Positions 50,021-61,835 of a stretch of 64,000 nt of DNA are shown here, one piece after another. The notes under the pieces were generated by a model that saw only the letters and a list, made by a program, of their open reading frames with translations, made no database searches and had not been told where the DNA came from. The translations under genes were made by a program, and so were the position numbers. Every line of letters starts with the position of its first letter. The first letter of the stretch is position 1. Origin of the DNA: Paragonimus skrjabini miyazakii (taxonomy: Eukaryota; Platyhelminthes; Trematoda; Plagiorchiida; Troglotrematidae); the NCBI GenBank assembly GCA_014338405.1, contig JTDE01000032.1, forward strand, positions 442,727 through 506,726, written 5' to 3'.

Positions 50021-51085
50021 TTAGACCTATTTTAAATTGACTGTCCTGCCGAACTGCTTACTAACATCACACTTTGTTCAATTCAGTCCGCTGGACAGTA
50101 GCCGCAAGTAAGTTGCGTTAAATAAATCAACATGCTGGAATCAGATCACATTGCTGAGCCGCAGTCACATGAACAGTTTATCGGTAATCTGGCCACCAAA
50201 CAGGTTTTCGTCTATACCGCCTGTGGTGAATACGTCGAGGAGGTGACCCATAAGTTTAACGCAATCCTATGAGTACGGGTTGCGTTAGTCGTAGATCCGT
50301 CCGAAAGCTCAAGGAAACGTTTGTCAGAACATGTAGTGTGTATGGCTTAAAAAGATGTGGTTGACAGCGCACAGAAACCGGTTACCGATCTGTGAAAAAG
50401 TAGCCTCAGAAAGAAGGTTCATCCGCTCGCTTGATGAAGTAACATATCGACTTCAGCTGTACACAACATACTCAAAAGATGACAATACCAGCAACACCGG
50501 TGGACCCGATTTCACGAACGGTGGTTATCGCAAGCGCAAAAGCATGAATCATTTTGCACGTGCTGTTGAATAGAAATGAGTGAATATCCAACAGCATTTA
50601 CGAGTGAAAAAATATTCTGTTTGAATATATCTGTGTGGACACAGCATTTTCGGTACGTTAATTATCCAACTGGCTTGTCTTAATTCCACATGAACATAGT
50701 CCAAAGCTTATGAAGTGTTGAAACACAGATAATTCGAGAAAACAGGGAGCACAGTATTACTTGTCTCGGTTTCAACTGGATAATTGTTAGTTCTTAACCA
50801 ATCTTCAGCTAATTAAGGTCGCGCGAAGTACATAACACTAATTACAAGCATGTTAAATACGACGGTTCAGGTATTTGACTTTATTCTCATTTAGTTCAGT
50901 GCAAAATACTCTAACTATCTTTCTACTAGTTTGTAACCGTCTTCCGTTAGTGAATACAGCCCATTGTTACTCATCGTTTTCTCACAAGTCTATCATGAAA
51001 TCAAATTGTGTTAAGGAACGATCACATTCTTATATTTTACCACTTGCACACACTGGTGCATGCGTGTCCCTATCCTTGCTCTGAG
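50021..51085. other. No firm gene
   Basis: 50140-50575 contains several coding-looking but interrupted stretches in + frames (for example RNRLPICEKVASERRFIRSL at 50373-50432). It could be a decayed element; no motif identifies it. Confidence 0.25.
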
Positions 51086-51253
51086 AGTTTTGCCAACAGC
51101 CTGGTCCTATCGATCGTGGACCACGGTAGTCAAAACACGGGGACGATGCAACAGGGCGATTTGAAATGGAATGCGCGTGTATCGCCGAGTGAACCTGTGG
51201 GGTATGGGCACAACATTATTTTGGATCATTCGTTAACTCGACTATGTTCTGGG
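51086..51253 (+). CDS. Candidate exon of unknown gene
   Basis: A 168-nt frame (56 codons, phase 0 to 0) follows cctatccttgctctgag and ends at GGG then GTAGGC. It is GC-richer than its surroundings and reads SFANSLVLSIVDHGSQNTG, later VGYGHNIILDHSLTRL. No family recognised. A weaker second candidate lies at about 51595-51638 with donor GTAAGT, but its phase does not join directly. Confidence 0.3.
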
Positions 51254-52049
51254 GTAGGCTTTTACGTTAGAATTCCCTTGAAATAGTTTTGGTTCCGGAT
51301 TTCGTTTTCTTTCCCGGGTGCACACACTTGGAATGATAGGTAAATTTTTACCATTTTATCATAAGCTCTGCAAACTGATACATTATGTCGACTTGTATCC
51401 ATGTTGGGGAGTGGAATGTGGCAAATTACATACAACACAAGATGGTAGCCATTTTTATCCAATGCAGTTGAAATTCTGCTAAGGACCTCATGCGTTTTGT
51501 TGAGTACGCGTACGTTTGTTTCCATCAGATATGCAGACATTTGCAATTAATGGTTAGAAATTTCAGTTTGTTCTGTGTTCTACAACTGCGAGCAGGTGCA
51601 ATCTACCCAAAAATAAACACGCATACCAAATTAATAGTAAGTTTTGTACACTCTGCGTGGCAAATTTTAGAATTCTAATATGTTCACAGTTTCAGCAACT
51701 GAAAGGCAGTTGACCTAATATGCTCCCGCGACAAAATATTAGGGAATATCGATAATAGTCAGAGGACAAATTACGATATGAATTCATTGCTCATACTGTC
51801 ATCAGTCGTAAACCTGTGACTAACATGAAAACAAACGACCAAACGTGCAGCTCGAGCTGGATATTGACTGATTTTCAGTGACAGGAAAATCAGTAAAGAA
51901 AGAGATGTAGCACTTTATATGAAATCGCACATAAAGACCTCAAACATTCCTGACTGGATCTTCCGCAATCAGTCTAACAGATGGTTCATGTCACTCACAA
52001 CTTTACTTGTTTGATTAGCGTGACTTACGACTTGCTGTGTCCGATTCGA

Positions 52050-52800
52050 AATAGCCTATAACAATCATCGGGGTCAAAGAACGTCTGCGCTTGGCCATCA
52101 CCACAAGCGGCTTGCGCTGCACCACCCGCAATTTCACTCACACACCAAGTGTGGGACATTTTCGGAGGTCAAAATTCCCCTCAATTGACCCTGCCGCACT
52201 CTACCCTGTGAGCCCATTTAACTAGACGCCTGTTTTGTTATTTACACAACCCGTGTCTAAAAGTACTAATTTCTCCACCCTGCCTCCCCCAGTCATTGAA
52301 CCTCATTCACCTGCCCACACATCCATTGTTGTCTGTCTGTCTCACCCTCCCCATTCCATGTGAATACAGCCTTCCTATGGGCCGCCGTGAAACTGTCATT
52401 GACTAATCGGTCTGCCCGGAGGCCGGCTATTTAGACACACAATAGACCAATCCGATCGCATTTCGTCGGTTCGTCTTTGCCTGTCGGTCGCCTGTGTTTG
52501 TACTTGTCGTGCCTGTTGGACCCTTGACGGCCTATGGCGGCCAACTGTTGTACCTTACCCCACGAACGCAAACGATTTGAGGTTTGTTTCTTGTAATTGA
52601 TTATATTGTTTATGTCAATAGTACCACGGTTTCCAGCGACTTGACTTGGTTCTGGTATTTGGCGTCGTTGGTTATACGTGCGTCACTCAACGTTCGTCGG
52701 AAGAACGTACACCAAGTATCCAGTAAAAGTCTGAAAGAACTAGACCAGCAGGTGTGTGAGTGAGGCTTTTGTGTCCAGCCGGCCAATGCTGGTTAGCGAA
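52050..52800 (+). repeat. LTR-like GC-richer block
   Basis: The base composition changes sharply from the AT-rich surroundings. The stretch holds C/T-rich tracts, a TATTTAG box (near 52424) and downstream tggtatttggcgtcgttggt, which resembles sequence just inside 5' LTRs of Ty3/gypsy-type elements. No second LTR, gag or pol was found nearby, so a solo or 5' LTR is only suggested. Confidence 0.3.
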
Positions 52801-53469
52801 TTCATAGGCTAGCTCGGGAGTAGAACTCCTATCTCACAAGAAGTTAAAAGAGAGACAAGACAGTGGTAAGATGTACATTGGCTGGAAAAGTGTTGAAAAT
52901 ATGACGGAAGAAGCACTCCGCTAAAATACTCTAAAGAGAATATGGAGTGAAATCGAAGTGCAAGGTTAGACAGGAAGAAAAAGTACAAAACGTTTATTAT
53001 ACAGTACTTCAACAGTGCTAAAGAAAAGGACAGATAGAAGGCCACATAAATCGAGATTTCTGAGGATGGGGGCGAGTGAGTACCGAACGACAGTAAACCT
53101 TGGGTAATGTGAACAAGAAAAATATATATATAGCTGATATAACCTAATTAACCCTAACGTACTAATTGTCTCTTGGCCAACGGTGCGTTATGAACACGTT
53201 GATGACGTACTAAACTCAAACGACCAGCGCATTCGCGACTGTACACATCGCAAGGTCATGTAGGTCCGTCACCACGACCTCCGGAACCGACTGATCCCTG
53301 CGTACCGCTGCAAAATAATTTTTCATTGATCTCACGCACGCCCAACTGAATTCAGCTATCTACGAGGAACTACACAAGGCATAGCACAAAATGCGTCTAT
53401 AAAGGCAGCTCACACCGTTTAAGCGTTTTCCATCGCAGAGATATTTCCAACCGGTAAAGTATGTGGATA

Positions 53470-55082
53470 TCTCGGTTGTTCGTAACCGCTCGAACAACAA
53501 ACGAAAATTTTACATATTCTAGGCAAACTCATAGGCCATGCATTAGTTCAATCAGGGCTAACTTCCACAAAGTAGGAAGTGCAAAATCAATTTGTGGCTG
53601 CTCTGAATTGGGCATTTTTCGTTCACTGAGAAGATGTGAGTTTACCGTTATGACCCCATCGTTTCACCATTCATCGCCTGCATACAGCATCGTTCGGCAT
53701 GGCCAACAAAGCTAGTCTAATGGTCCCTGGTGACGTCTCACATAGCAGAGATGATTACTCTTTCCAGAGTCCCCATTCTCCACTCCTGTTGACTTTGCAC
53801 ACCCTGAGGATCTCCGTTTATTATTGTCTCGTGGTGCACCTGCAGTTGCCTTTCAACTCTTGCTTTCACCATGCTCCAGACATTCTCAATTGGATTCAAC
53901 ATGGGCAAATAGGGTGCCAGTCGCAAAAGTTGTCCTCCATTATATAACTCTTCAGCAAACACACTTTTCAGATCAGTTTGACAAGGTGTGTTGTAGCATA
54001 TCAACACAATGTCTGACATGGGTGTGCTGATCTTCATCCAATCTAGCAGGGTTCGTAGCCAGCTCTTGCAATCGATGCTGTTATAGGTTCCCTGCCTCGT
54101 CATATATCATACCATCGAACTTGATGTTACGGCTCCAATCAAATGGAGATTACGGCATCGGCTGTTCACTACAGAGACGCATGCTCTCGTTCCTTTTAGT
54201 GAACATCCAGAACAGAACAAATTGAAATTTGTCCCATCTATCCAGTAAATAGTCTTTCAATTCGCATAACACCACATCAGTGAATATGCAAACAGTCGCC
54301 GTAACACCAAATTATCATTTGAGTTACTGTTAACGGGCACTTTGCATAATTTCTTGATAGTTATCCACCGGCCATCCAGGTATCGATTGGTCGTTGTGGT
54401 CGATAACTCTTTCTCAAACTCAGCCTTGTCGCATAGTCTCAAAAATTACAGCGTAACCGTTGAGTCTACGGAAATCTACTCCAACGACATATCGATATCA
54501 GATTCTGTTAGAATCTGGTCTCTATGTCCTTTGTGAGACTAACCTTCATAACTGATGCAATCCACATGAAGCCACTTGTAAGCGGTACTACAGTTGACTC
54601 CGTTCAGATGGGCAACCATGCGCCAGTCATCGCCCCCTCCGAATGCCTCGATAATACGTCTGCGTGTTTCGGGACTGATGCGAGTGTACTCGCGTCCGTC
54701 AGCCATGTACACATAAGAAGTAATAAGTGTTCTCACAAACTGATTAACTCTCACATTATAGCTTGAATTCTACCACGACTCTAAACCTCACTCCTACTGG
54801 ACTGGAGATCCACAGACACTCCTCACCACTGGCAACCCTGTGCCTGTCAAAGGAACCAATACGGTCCGCAGTTTGATGAATTACTAGGGCTAGGGTCAGA
54901 TGATATGTGCCCCACTTTGACCGCTAATCCAGTTCTCATTAAGCAAAGCCTTTGAAACCACTCGAACTGCTCCTACCACTCCCTCTATCGAAGTCCCCAA
55001 TGCGAAGTACTCTAATTAAGATTGGTTGTCCCTTCCGGTTATTTGGACCAATCGCGTTCTTGCCGTCACGCCCAAGAATTTA
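53470..55082 (-). mobile_element. Decayed Tc1/mariner-IS630 type DNA transposon, copy 2
   Basis: Minus-strand relative of the element at 614-2200, better preserved in its coding part. The outer 5' end reads TTAAATTCTTGGGCGTGACG. The subterminal foldback (GATTGG ... CCAATC) is conserved. The 3' limit is uncertain. Confidence 0.65.
53738..54754 (-). pseudogene. DDE transposase (IS630/Tc1-mariner superfamily), broken
   Basis: Down the minus strand: N-terminal helix-turn-helix at 54709-54540 (MADGREYTRISPETRRRIIE, then DWRMVAHLNGVN); middle part at 54442-54257 (NRYLDGRWITIKKLCKVPV); catalytic part at 54103-53738 (SDIVLICYNTPCQTDLKSV and LAPYLPMLNPIENVW). The second catalytic position is altered (ICDNAPCH in copy 1 reads ICYNTPCQ here, Asp to Tyr), while the LNPIE Glu is intact. 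Frames are interrupted, so the enzyme is dead. Confidence 0.7.
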
Positions 55083-55574
55083 ACGAGGATATTCTAATGC
55101 ATCAAAGTGATTTGCTTTAGCATGTAATGAAAAATCTTGTGCCTAAAATGGAAACAGGTATGTAAAATAGTATAGAACATGCTCAATTTGCGTTTGATGA
55201 ACACGTTCTTTGGGGCAATTTTACTACGACTATTATCAGAGAGAATCAATTTTGCTATGAACGCGATCCTGCTGAAAGGGTGAAGTTGAATCCTAAGTTT
55301 TGTACGCAGAAGTCGCCGCATATACAAGTTGTTAGGATACAATTTCGCAACAGCTGACCTCTGGTGGATTTACCAATACAGATCCGGAAGCAGTCAACAT
55401 TTTGGATGAACGGGAGGGAAGTATGCACAACTACAAATCACGAGCGTCTTCTGAACACATAGGCTGAAAGTTGACTGAATTACCTCAAATTACAGAGCAC
55501 CAAATAAGAAGACCAATTAAATCACAAATCATCAGATCCAGACCTGTTATCCCCCGTCGTCCTGAAGAGATGTG

Positions 55575-56860
55575 CCGCTGGATTAGCAGAACCGCCTACA
55601 TTCCTATTTAACCGCTCCTTTCCAGGTGAGCGTCGACCGAAAGTGTGGAAATATTTTTGTGTTGCACCTACCTTTCGAAGTGGACGTAAATATGACCCAA
55701 CAATTTATCGAGCAATAGCATTACTTCGAGTAGTAATGAAGAGCTTACTAGGTGACTCTTTCCGGGCCAAGGATGAAGACCTCCAACTCATCATCAAACC
55801 GCAGCATAGATTTCGTAGGATATACTCATTTGTCTCCAGTCTGATGCTTGCTTGTGACTTTCGGACGGAGGCTATCGATGCAGCACTGGCCATATATGTG
55901 GCTAATCGTAAATCTCCCAAAGCTACAGAAACTCATCAGTTATAGTCTTTGTAAGCGGGTACTCACGTGGTTTGACGATTATCTAGCTGAACTTAAGTTA
56001 GATGTCAGGACGAATGGACAGGTTTAATAGTTGTTCCCAGCCAACGCCGGTGCTCGGCAACGATCAAACATAGGATCGCTGTTATTTATTTATTTTTTCG
56101 TTCCTCAACTACCCAATATAGTCAAATCACCAATGTTGGTTTACGTCGATTACCAAAAGCTCCAACGAGTTTAATGATGCTCTGAAAATGTGATAAATCT
56201 ACGGGACGATTTGAACTGTCGAAACTAGTGGTCCATAAAGATTAACTTACGGTTTGGTGTCAACAAGAGTAAGATCATGCACGTTCGCTATCAAAAATGT
56301 ACTGCCCAACACGTTGGCGACATAAGGTTGTTCGTGTCAGTACGTGAACGTGACTCACGGACCACAGTGACAGACAGTTTGAGTTGGCATACAAATCGTG
56401 TTGCCAAGACACAAAATAGCACGAATAACTCTGGAAGAATCTGTGGTATCTTCCATCCGGAAGTCTTTCCCACTAGGTTTGCCTCTATAATCTGTCCAAA
56501 CCTGGAAATGAACATACAGACCTGTATTCCTTATCCTAACAGAGATTCGACGTCCTGAGAGTTTTCAAAAACGGGATAACAGATTTATGAGGTGCATGGA
56601 AATCCTCTATTTGAACAGGTCCGTTATGTAATATAATGCTTAAGTTTCAGACATTTTGGAATGCTTGAACATGTTTGCTGAACCTCCGATGAACTTGTTG
56701 GAAAACCGTTCGACGGAAGTCCTCTCAATATTTTATCTTCTGTCCTACGACAGACGTTTTATCCTGATTGTATTTGTGCACCTTGGACGTTGCGCCTTTC
56801 AGTGTTTTCACATCGTAGAAACTTAGCGGCTTAGAAGGACGTATAGTGATGCTACTTCTG
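55575..56860 (+). pseudogene. LINE (non-LTR retrotransposon) reverse transcriptase remnant
   Basis: The frame 55643-55945 matches the start of a LINE RT domain: WKYFCVAPTFRSGRKYDPTI, then YRAIALLRVVMKSLLG, IIKPQHRFRR and AIYVANRKS, corresponding to the usual W-x-x-A-V-x-P-x-F-K-x-G, NYRPISL, QHGFR and DF-KAFD blocks. After stops, a later frame carries a decayed catalytic box (LVYVDYQKLQRV, where a DD pair is expected) and WSIKINLRFGVNKSKIMHV. The frame 56277-56558 continues with VTDSLSWHTNRVAK. A Jockey/CR1-like type is suggested by the order. Stops and lost Asp make it inactive. Confidence 0.6.
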
Positions 56861-57671
56861 TCGAGTCTTTATCAACATCAAACTGACACACTTTGACCGC
56901 GTCGTTGTGGAGTAAACCAACTAGCAAACCGATTCGGAAAAATTTCGCCTACTTTCTGCTCTGCGCCCTATATAAACGCATTCATTAGGCCTCAGCACGC
57001 ATCACCACCGGTGTGGCTTGCGACCATCTCCTTCTCACGTACGGCTCGTCACATAACCGTCATCACTCATGCGAACACAGGCCACCGTTGACAGTCTTAC
57101 ATGTAATGATTCGACGACCTCGAAAGCACGCAACCTCCTCAGCTACACCATCAAGCTCAACAGTCTGCACACTGCAATCGACAATTCACAATATTTACAC
57201 ATCGGGTTAACTCTAATCTAGACTGGCGCAGCAGCGTAAAGGGGGAACCTTGCGGTCTTTCGCATTTTTTGTATGTACTCATGGCATTGGCAGCACCATG
57301 AACAAGATCATAAGGGGGTGACCCACACGTCATTACTCCCGGTTACATGATCGAAGTTTGTCTACTGTCACCCTTGTGTAGTGACCAGCGATCGTATGGC
57401 TTCTCTAAGGATTCCGGCTGTAACCTCCTGCTGCATGCTACAGGGGCCTAATGTGAACTCAATGCCAATTTCTTCAATCGTGCAACTAGTTGCACGCAGC
57501 GAATGCTTGCCCTATTCCTAACGATTCATCTACCATTCTACCCTCCAAGGTCGTTTGACCCGGACATTTTCGAGCTTTGTTTAACGCGCTCGGAAGTTCC
57601 ATGCTCTTTACTACTGGTGAGCTTTGAATGCCACAAAACATTTCTGTAAACGTAGGATTTTTTTCCCAAGC
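56861..57671. other. No gene seen
   Basis: Overlapping short frames only. The stretch separates the LINE from the PLE target site. Confidence 0.25.
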
Positions 57672-57683
57672 CTTACTTACGTT
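57672..57683 (+). repeat. Target-site duplication, left
   Basis: CTTACTTACGTT, identical to 60475-60486, flanking the PLE. Confidence 0.6.
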
Positions 57684-57804
57684 GTAAGATATCCGCACCA
57701 AATTTTGTTTGAATGAAGTCAAACAGTTTGGGCGTCGTGTTAACATGTTATTGATAAATGGATTGAGAATAACACAACGTTATGAACAAGTTGCAATACT
57801 CTAC

Positions 57805-57834
57805 GTTTCAACCACCTCGAGTGACCTTCTTCAG
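57805..57834 (-). ncRNA. Hammerhead-core-like motif, left arm
   Basis: Minus strand: CTGAAGA, an 18-nt stem-loop, then GAAAC. See the + strand twin at 60391-60420. Here position N7 of the core is A instead of G, as the core consensus allows. Confidence 0.35.
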
Positions 57835-57982
57835 GAATGTTGTAATCGAAATCACACTAACAAAGGAACAGAGGTCACGTGGGATTTGCCGTGGTTAGGT
57901 CAATCTGCGCTGCCACTGAATTGGTTTGTCGAGTCGTTTGCCTATTAGGTGGGGGTATGACTGATGTAGATAAGGTTCGTCT

Positions 57983-58225
57983 GTGTCTGGTGTTGTTTAT
58001 CAATCCACACCACACTGCGGACGGGGGTTTGCTATCATTTTAAGGCAACGAGTACACTCGACTACCTACCACCTGGAATGTATACGTTTTCGTTGTGACA
58101 ATTTAGATGGGCTCATCCATCATGTATTACCCCACGATATTCGGACCTCTGTCATGGAACTGATTAACCAGCGTGAATTAAAGTTTTTCGCGAAAGCAAG
58201 TGAACGTCAAAAAAAGAAAGTTTGA
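57983..58225 (+). pseudogene. PLE N-terminal coding remnant
   Basis: The frame reads HVLPHDIRTSVMELINQREL then KFFAKASERQKKKV, a basic, helix-rich region before the RT. It ends in TGA and is out of frame with the RT start at 58333, so at least one frameshift separates them. Confidence 0.4.
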
Positions 58226-58332
58226 CAAGCTTTTCGCAAGACTAAATCACGTTTCCTCCGCCCCACAATCAGTCACGCAGCTTCTCTCAGAAAACGTGAT
58301 CATGAATCGCTCATCACGACAACTCAGTATGG

Positions 58333-59586
58333 ATGAGATGTCTGCCTAAAAAAGGACTCAATTTCAACATCCAACGGAAGCAACTGGAACCAATGGATAT
58401 AATTCCCAAAATTGAACCCGCACTAAGCAAACTGGCTACAGGTGTTGCTGATGAAGCACGATTCAGAATTGCAAGCGTTTTACAACGACAACAACCAGAT
58501 GTCTCAAACTTAACCACTGCAGAACAGAACGCTTTTGGTTTAATCAAGAAGGATCGTTCGATTCACGTTACCAAGGCCGATAAAGGTAACCTAACAGTGA
58601 TTCTTAATCAAGAAGATTACCAAAAGAAAGTGTTGGAGCACTTAGCTACTGGACCATATGAAGAGATCGATGAGCAAAAGACCAACGCTCTACTTAATAA
58701 AGTCAAGGCACAGACCAGCAAGTTCCTCCGAGGCATCAAAGAAAAACTTGGGCAGTCTACCTGGTTCATGCTCAATCCGAAGAGTAATCGTCCTTCGCGT
58801 TTCTATGGTCCTCTAAAAGTGTATAAAACAGGAATACCCATAAGACCTATTGTTGACTACACCACCAGTCCAACTTACAAGCTGGCTAAGTACATCAGTC
58901 GCATTATCAAACCGTTGCAAAACAAGTCGGTAAGCAACGTTAAAGATTCTTTTGATTTTGTTGACAAACTCCAACATATGTCATTGTGTAATGATGAAAC
59001 GTTTCTTAGTTTTGATGTTACCTCTCTTTACACCAGTGTACCAGTAAAACTTAGCATTGATGTTGTTAAAGAGTTATTAGAAAGTGACGACTCTTTGGAT
59101 GCACGTACTAATTTGTCGCCTTCCGAACTTGTAGCTGGTCTTGAACTCTGTCTTTACTCAACCTTGTACACATTCAACAAAAAATTGTACAAGCAAACCG
59201 ATGGTGTAGCCATGGGTTCCTCTGTTGCACCTGCAGTAGCCAATCTTTTCCTAGGATAACTGGAAACACAAACAATGAGTGAATTTATCCGCCCTCCACG
59301 AATTTGGTGGCGACATGTAGATGACACATTCGTTATCATGAAACGGAGCGCTCGCGACCAATTCCTACAGTTTCTTAACTCAAAATGCAATGACATTGTA
59401 TTCACATTGGAAACTGAAACCGATGAACGTTCACTTAGTTATCTAGACTGCCTAGTGAAAGTTGATGAGCACCAGAGATTCCAGGTTCCCGTCTACCACA
59501 AACCAACTCATTCTGGTCGGTATCTCAACTTCAACTCATCGCATCCAGTCGGCATGAACAGAACAGTCATCAAATCACTCTACTAG
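58333..59586 (+). pseudogene. PLE reverse transcriptase with in-frame stop
   Basis: The frame 58333-59259 codes RT fingers and palm: SIHVTKADKGNLTVILN, RFYGPLKVYKTGIPIRPIVD, motif A SFDVTSLYTSVP and motif B GVAMGSSVAPAVANLF. A single TAA (59257-59259) follows. The same frame then resumes with WRHVDDTFVI (motif C, both Asp present, with His in the place of the usual Tyr) and the thumb (PVYHKPTHSGRYLNF), ending in TAG near 59584. Apart from these stops the frame is long and well conserved, suggesting a fairly young copy. The upstream start is uncertain; the ATG used is simply the first after the preceding frameshift. Confidence 0.75.
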
Positions 59587-59849
59587 GATTTGTACTACTG
59601 AACTGTCCAAAACAACAGAAATTTCTCGAAGTAAAGAAAAGCTAGCTGCCGATCAATATCCAAACGCGTTTGGTGAGAACACAATTATGCGCATGATAAC
59701 TAAAGAGGAGACCAAAACAATCAGAACTTTCAGGTCTACTGTGCAAATACCGTATCGCGAACAAACATCTGAAAAAAATTCGTTCCATTCTGTCTGAGTA
59801 TGATGTACGAACCGTATTTCGGTTAGATAATACCTTAGAACGACCGGTG

Positions 59850-60146
59850 ATGCATCCTAAAGATCCAGTTTCTATGGGCGATCAGACAGACTGTGTTTAC
59901 GAAATTAAATAGGGTGATTGCAATGCCAACTACATAGGAGAGACAAGCAGACAGCTGAAAGTACGTGTTGCCGAACACAAGGGGCACACGATGTTTCCCC
60001 CTAAGAACGCATATCAACTTCAGAAGCTAGAGAAGGATTCGGCCATCGCACTACATGCACTGTCAGAGAACCACAACGTAGGTTTTGATCAAGCGCGAGT
60101 GATTCACAGAGGTCTGCCTTCCCATGCGGAGTGCTGCTGCGCTTAG
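59850..60146 (+). pseudogene. PLE GIY-YIG endonuclease domain, broken
   Basis: CVYEIK, a TAG at about 59910 in place of the Cys codon seen in related copies, then GDCNANYIGETSRQLKVRVA and DSAIALHALSENHNVGFDQA, ending in TAG at 60144. YIG, the Arg-rich helix after it and the SAIALHA block are features of PLE GIY-YIG domains, which nick the target site. The stretch between the RT and this domain (59586-59850) has further frame breaks. Confidence 0.65.
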
Positions 60147-60390
60147 GCTCTCACCATTTACACACAACACGCTTGTGTTAATCGCAATGATAGCAAACCC
60201 CCGTCCGCAGTGTGGCGTGGACTGATAAACAACACCAGACACAGACGAACCTTATCTACATCAGTCATACCCTCACCTAATAGGCAAACGACTCGACCAA
60301 TCAATACAGTGGCAGCGCAGATTGACCTAACCACGGCAAATCCCACGTGACCTCTGTTCCTTTGTTAGTGTGATTTCGATTACAACATTC

Positions 60391-60420
60391 CTGAGGAAGG
60401 TCACTCGAGGTGGTTGAAAC
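60391..60420 (+). ncRNA. Hammerhead-core-like motif, right arm
   Basis: CTGAGGA fits the CUGANGA core, followed by an 18-nt stem-loop (seven pairs with one bulged G and a CGA loop) and GAAAC. Hammerhead ribozymes are known from terminal repeats of PLEs. The homologous motif at 32860-32889 changes two G-U pairs to G-C and C-G, supporting the stem, although it has GAAGC in place of GAAAC. I could not place a convincing helix I or a cleavage triplet, so activity is unproven. Confidence 0.4.
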
Positions 60421-60474
60421 GTAGAGTATTACAACTTGCTCATAACGTTGTGTTATTCTCAATCCATTTATCAG

Positions 60475-60486
60475 CTTACTTACGTT
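60475..60486 (+). repeat. Target-site duplication, right
   Basis: CTTACTTACGTT, matching 57672-57683. Confidence 0.6.
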
Positions 60487-61384
60487 CCTTAGTTTAAGGC
60501 TTGTTGCCACTACTTGTTGACAGCTCTTCAGGAAAGGCGTGTTAAACTCTCAGTTGATGTAGCGCATACCCACTTATTCACTACAATATACATACGTACC
60601 TGTGGTACATAGCTGCTTATTTATATCAGTAACCATTGGTAGACATCATCACTATAAAACGAATGGTTAATACTCCACTCCCTTGAATATGGTGCGTTGT
60701 TGTGTGGGCACACAATTTCAGTAAGTATTCACCATCCTGGGATGTGTAGCCTTTCTGTTGTCGTCAGTAGCGTGTTTGTAGTGTGCAACGTAATCCATTA
60801 ACATGAAGTAAATTAATAATGCACTTCGGAGTTATCTTGGACAAATGCAGGACAACAAGTATGTACTTATGTTTGTTTGTGTGTGTGGTTGCTTCTTGTC
60901 GAGTGTTTGTCTGCGTATGTGTATGTTCGTTTTATCAACGGATCGGCTTTTAGTGTTCGAATCTTCTCTAATAGCATACTGTAAACCTCCTTCGTTCGTG
61001 ACACATTGATGTGACGTATAAGGGAATGCAACCCTCAGTGAAAACACAACAACAAAACTCCACATGTATTCGGATTTTTCACTTCATATAATCATCCGCT
61101 CGGCATAGATACACGCGATGTTCTCATCACGCGTGGAGAGGCTGATTTGCTTCTGCCACGAGAGAACATTCTCGTTACTTGTCCTATTCATGGAAACTGT
61201 TGGATGTAGAAATTTGGAAGAGAAATTCTGAGTGTTATTCTAGGGAAGAATGTCTGTAACAGGTTCAGCCTCTTTACAGTGATCTATTTGACCAAATAGG
61301 TGACACAAGTATGCCCTTAAAATTTGGTTTCCATTTGAATTCCATTTATGAGCAGACGATGACATATATATCAGTCTAACATCA
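60487..61384. other. No gene; PLE-end-like fragment
   Basis: 61020-61200 shares ccctcagtgaaa, ccacatgtatt and a tcacttca block with 42470-42520, next to family-2 PLE ends. It is probably a decayed terminal fragment. The rest is featureless. Confidence 0.3.
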
Positions 61385-61600
61385 ATCCAAAGTGAACGCA
61401 GCTGTCACATTCTTACAGGCACGTCAGTCAGCCCTCTTTTCTGAAGAATCAATTGACTCAAGTTTCACATTTGCTGAAGCATGTCAGTAGTGAGCATTCT
61501 CGCCCTGGCGTGGAGTACAACTCCAGTCACGCCTTCATGAAGTAACAGTGTTAACCACTATACTAAGGACCTCACACTAAATATGACCGAATGATAACAT
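61385..61600 (-). repeat. tRNA-derived SINE, left arm of an inverted pair
   Basis: Minus-strand copy: tail outward (taacatcaatccaaagtgaa), acaactccagtcacgcc on the B-box side, then taaccactatactaaggacc as a worn A-box region. Confidence 0.5.
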
Positions 61601-61639
61601 GAAGACGCTTAGTCTCATTCGTTTGCGAGTAATGTTTAG

Positions 61640-61835
61640 ATTCCCCGATGGTAATGGTCAACACAATTATCTCAAGAAAACGTGGTTAGAGTTCAGATAT
61701 CTGTCACGGGAAAGACATGCACTGCTGATAGGCTCTCACAGAGGTGAAATGTGAGTGCATTGCTTCTTTTCGACAGGAGTTGACTGAACAGTTTGTGGAA
61801 GTGTGACGGTTGCAATCACTTGTAAGTCACACGCA
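61640..61835 (+). repeat. tRNA-derived SINE, right arm of an inverted pair
   Basis: Plus-strand worn copy: gacatgcactgctgatag, tgcattgcttcttttcgaca and gtgtgacggttgcaatcac match the SINE body and tail in order. It is head to head with 61385-61600, the same geometry as at 46279-46822. Confidence 0.45.

Larger units (their letters stand above)
57684..60474 (+). mobile_element. Penelope-like element with inverted terminal repeats, nearly full length
   Basis: A 2,791-bp element bounded by a 12-bp direct repeat. Arms at 57751-58039 and 60186-60474 (289 bp each) are inverted copies of one another with few differences; the left end carries 67 extra bases. Inside lie a PLE N-terminal region, the RT and a GIY-YIG endonuclease, in the order typical for endonuclease-containing PLEs. 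Inverted terminal repeats are a known arrangement in this group. It is a different family from the copies at 2.8-4.6 and 41-46 kb. Confidence 0.75.
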
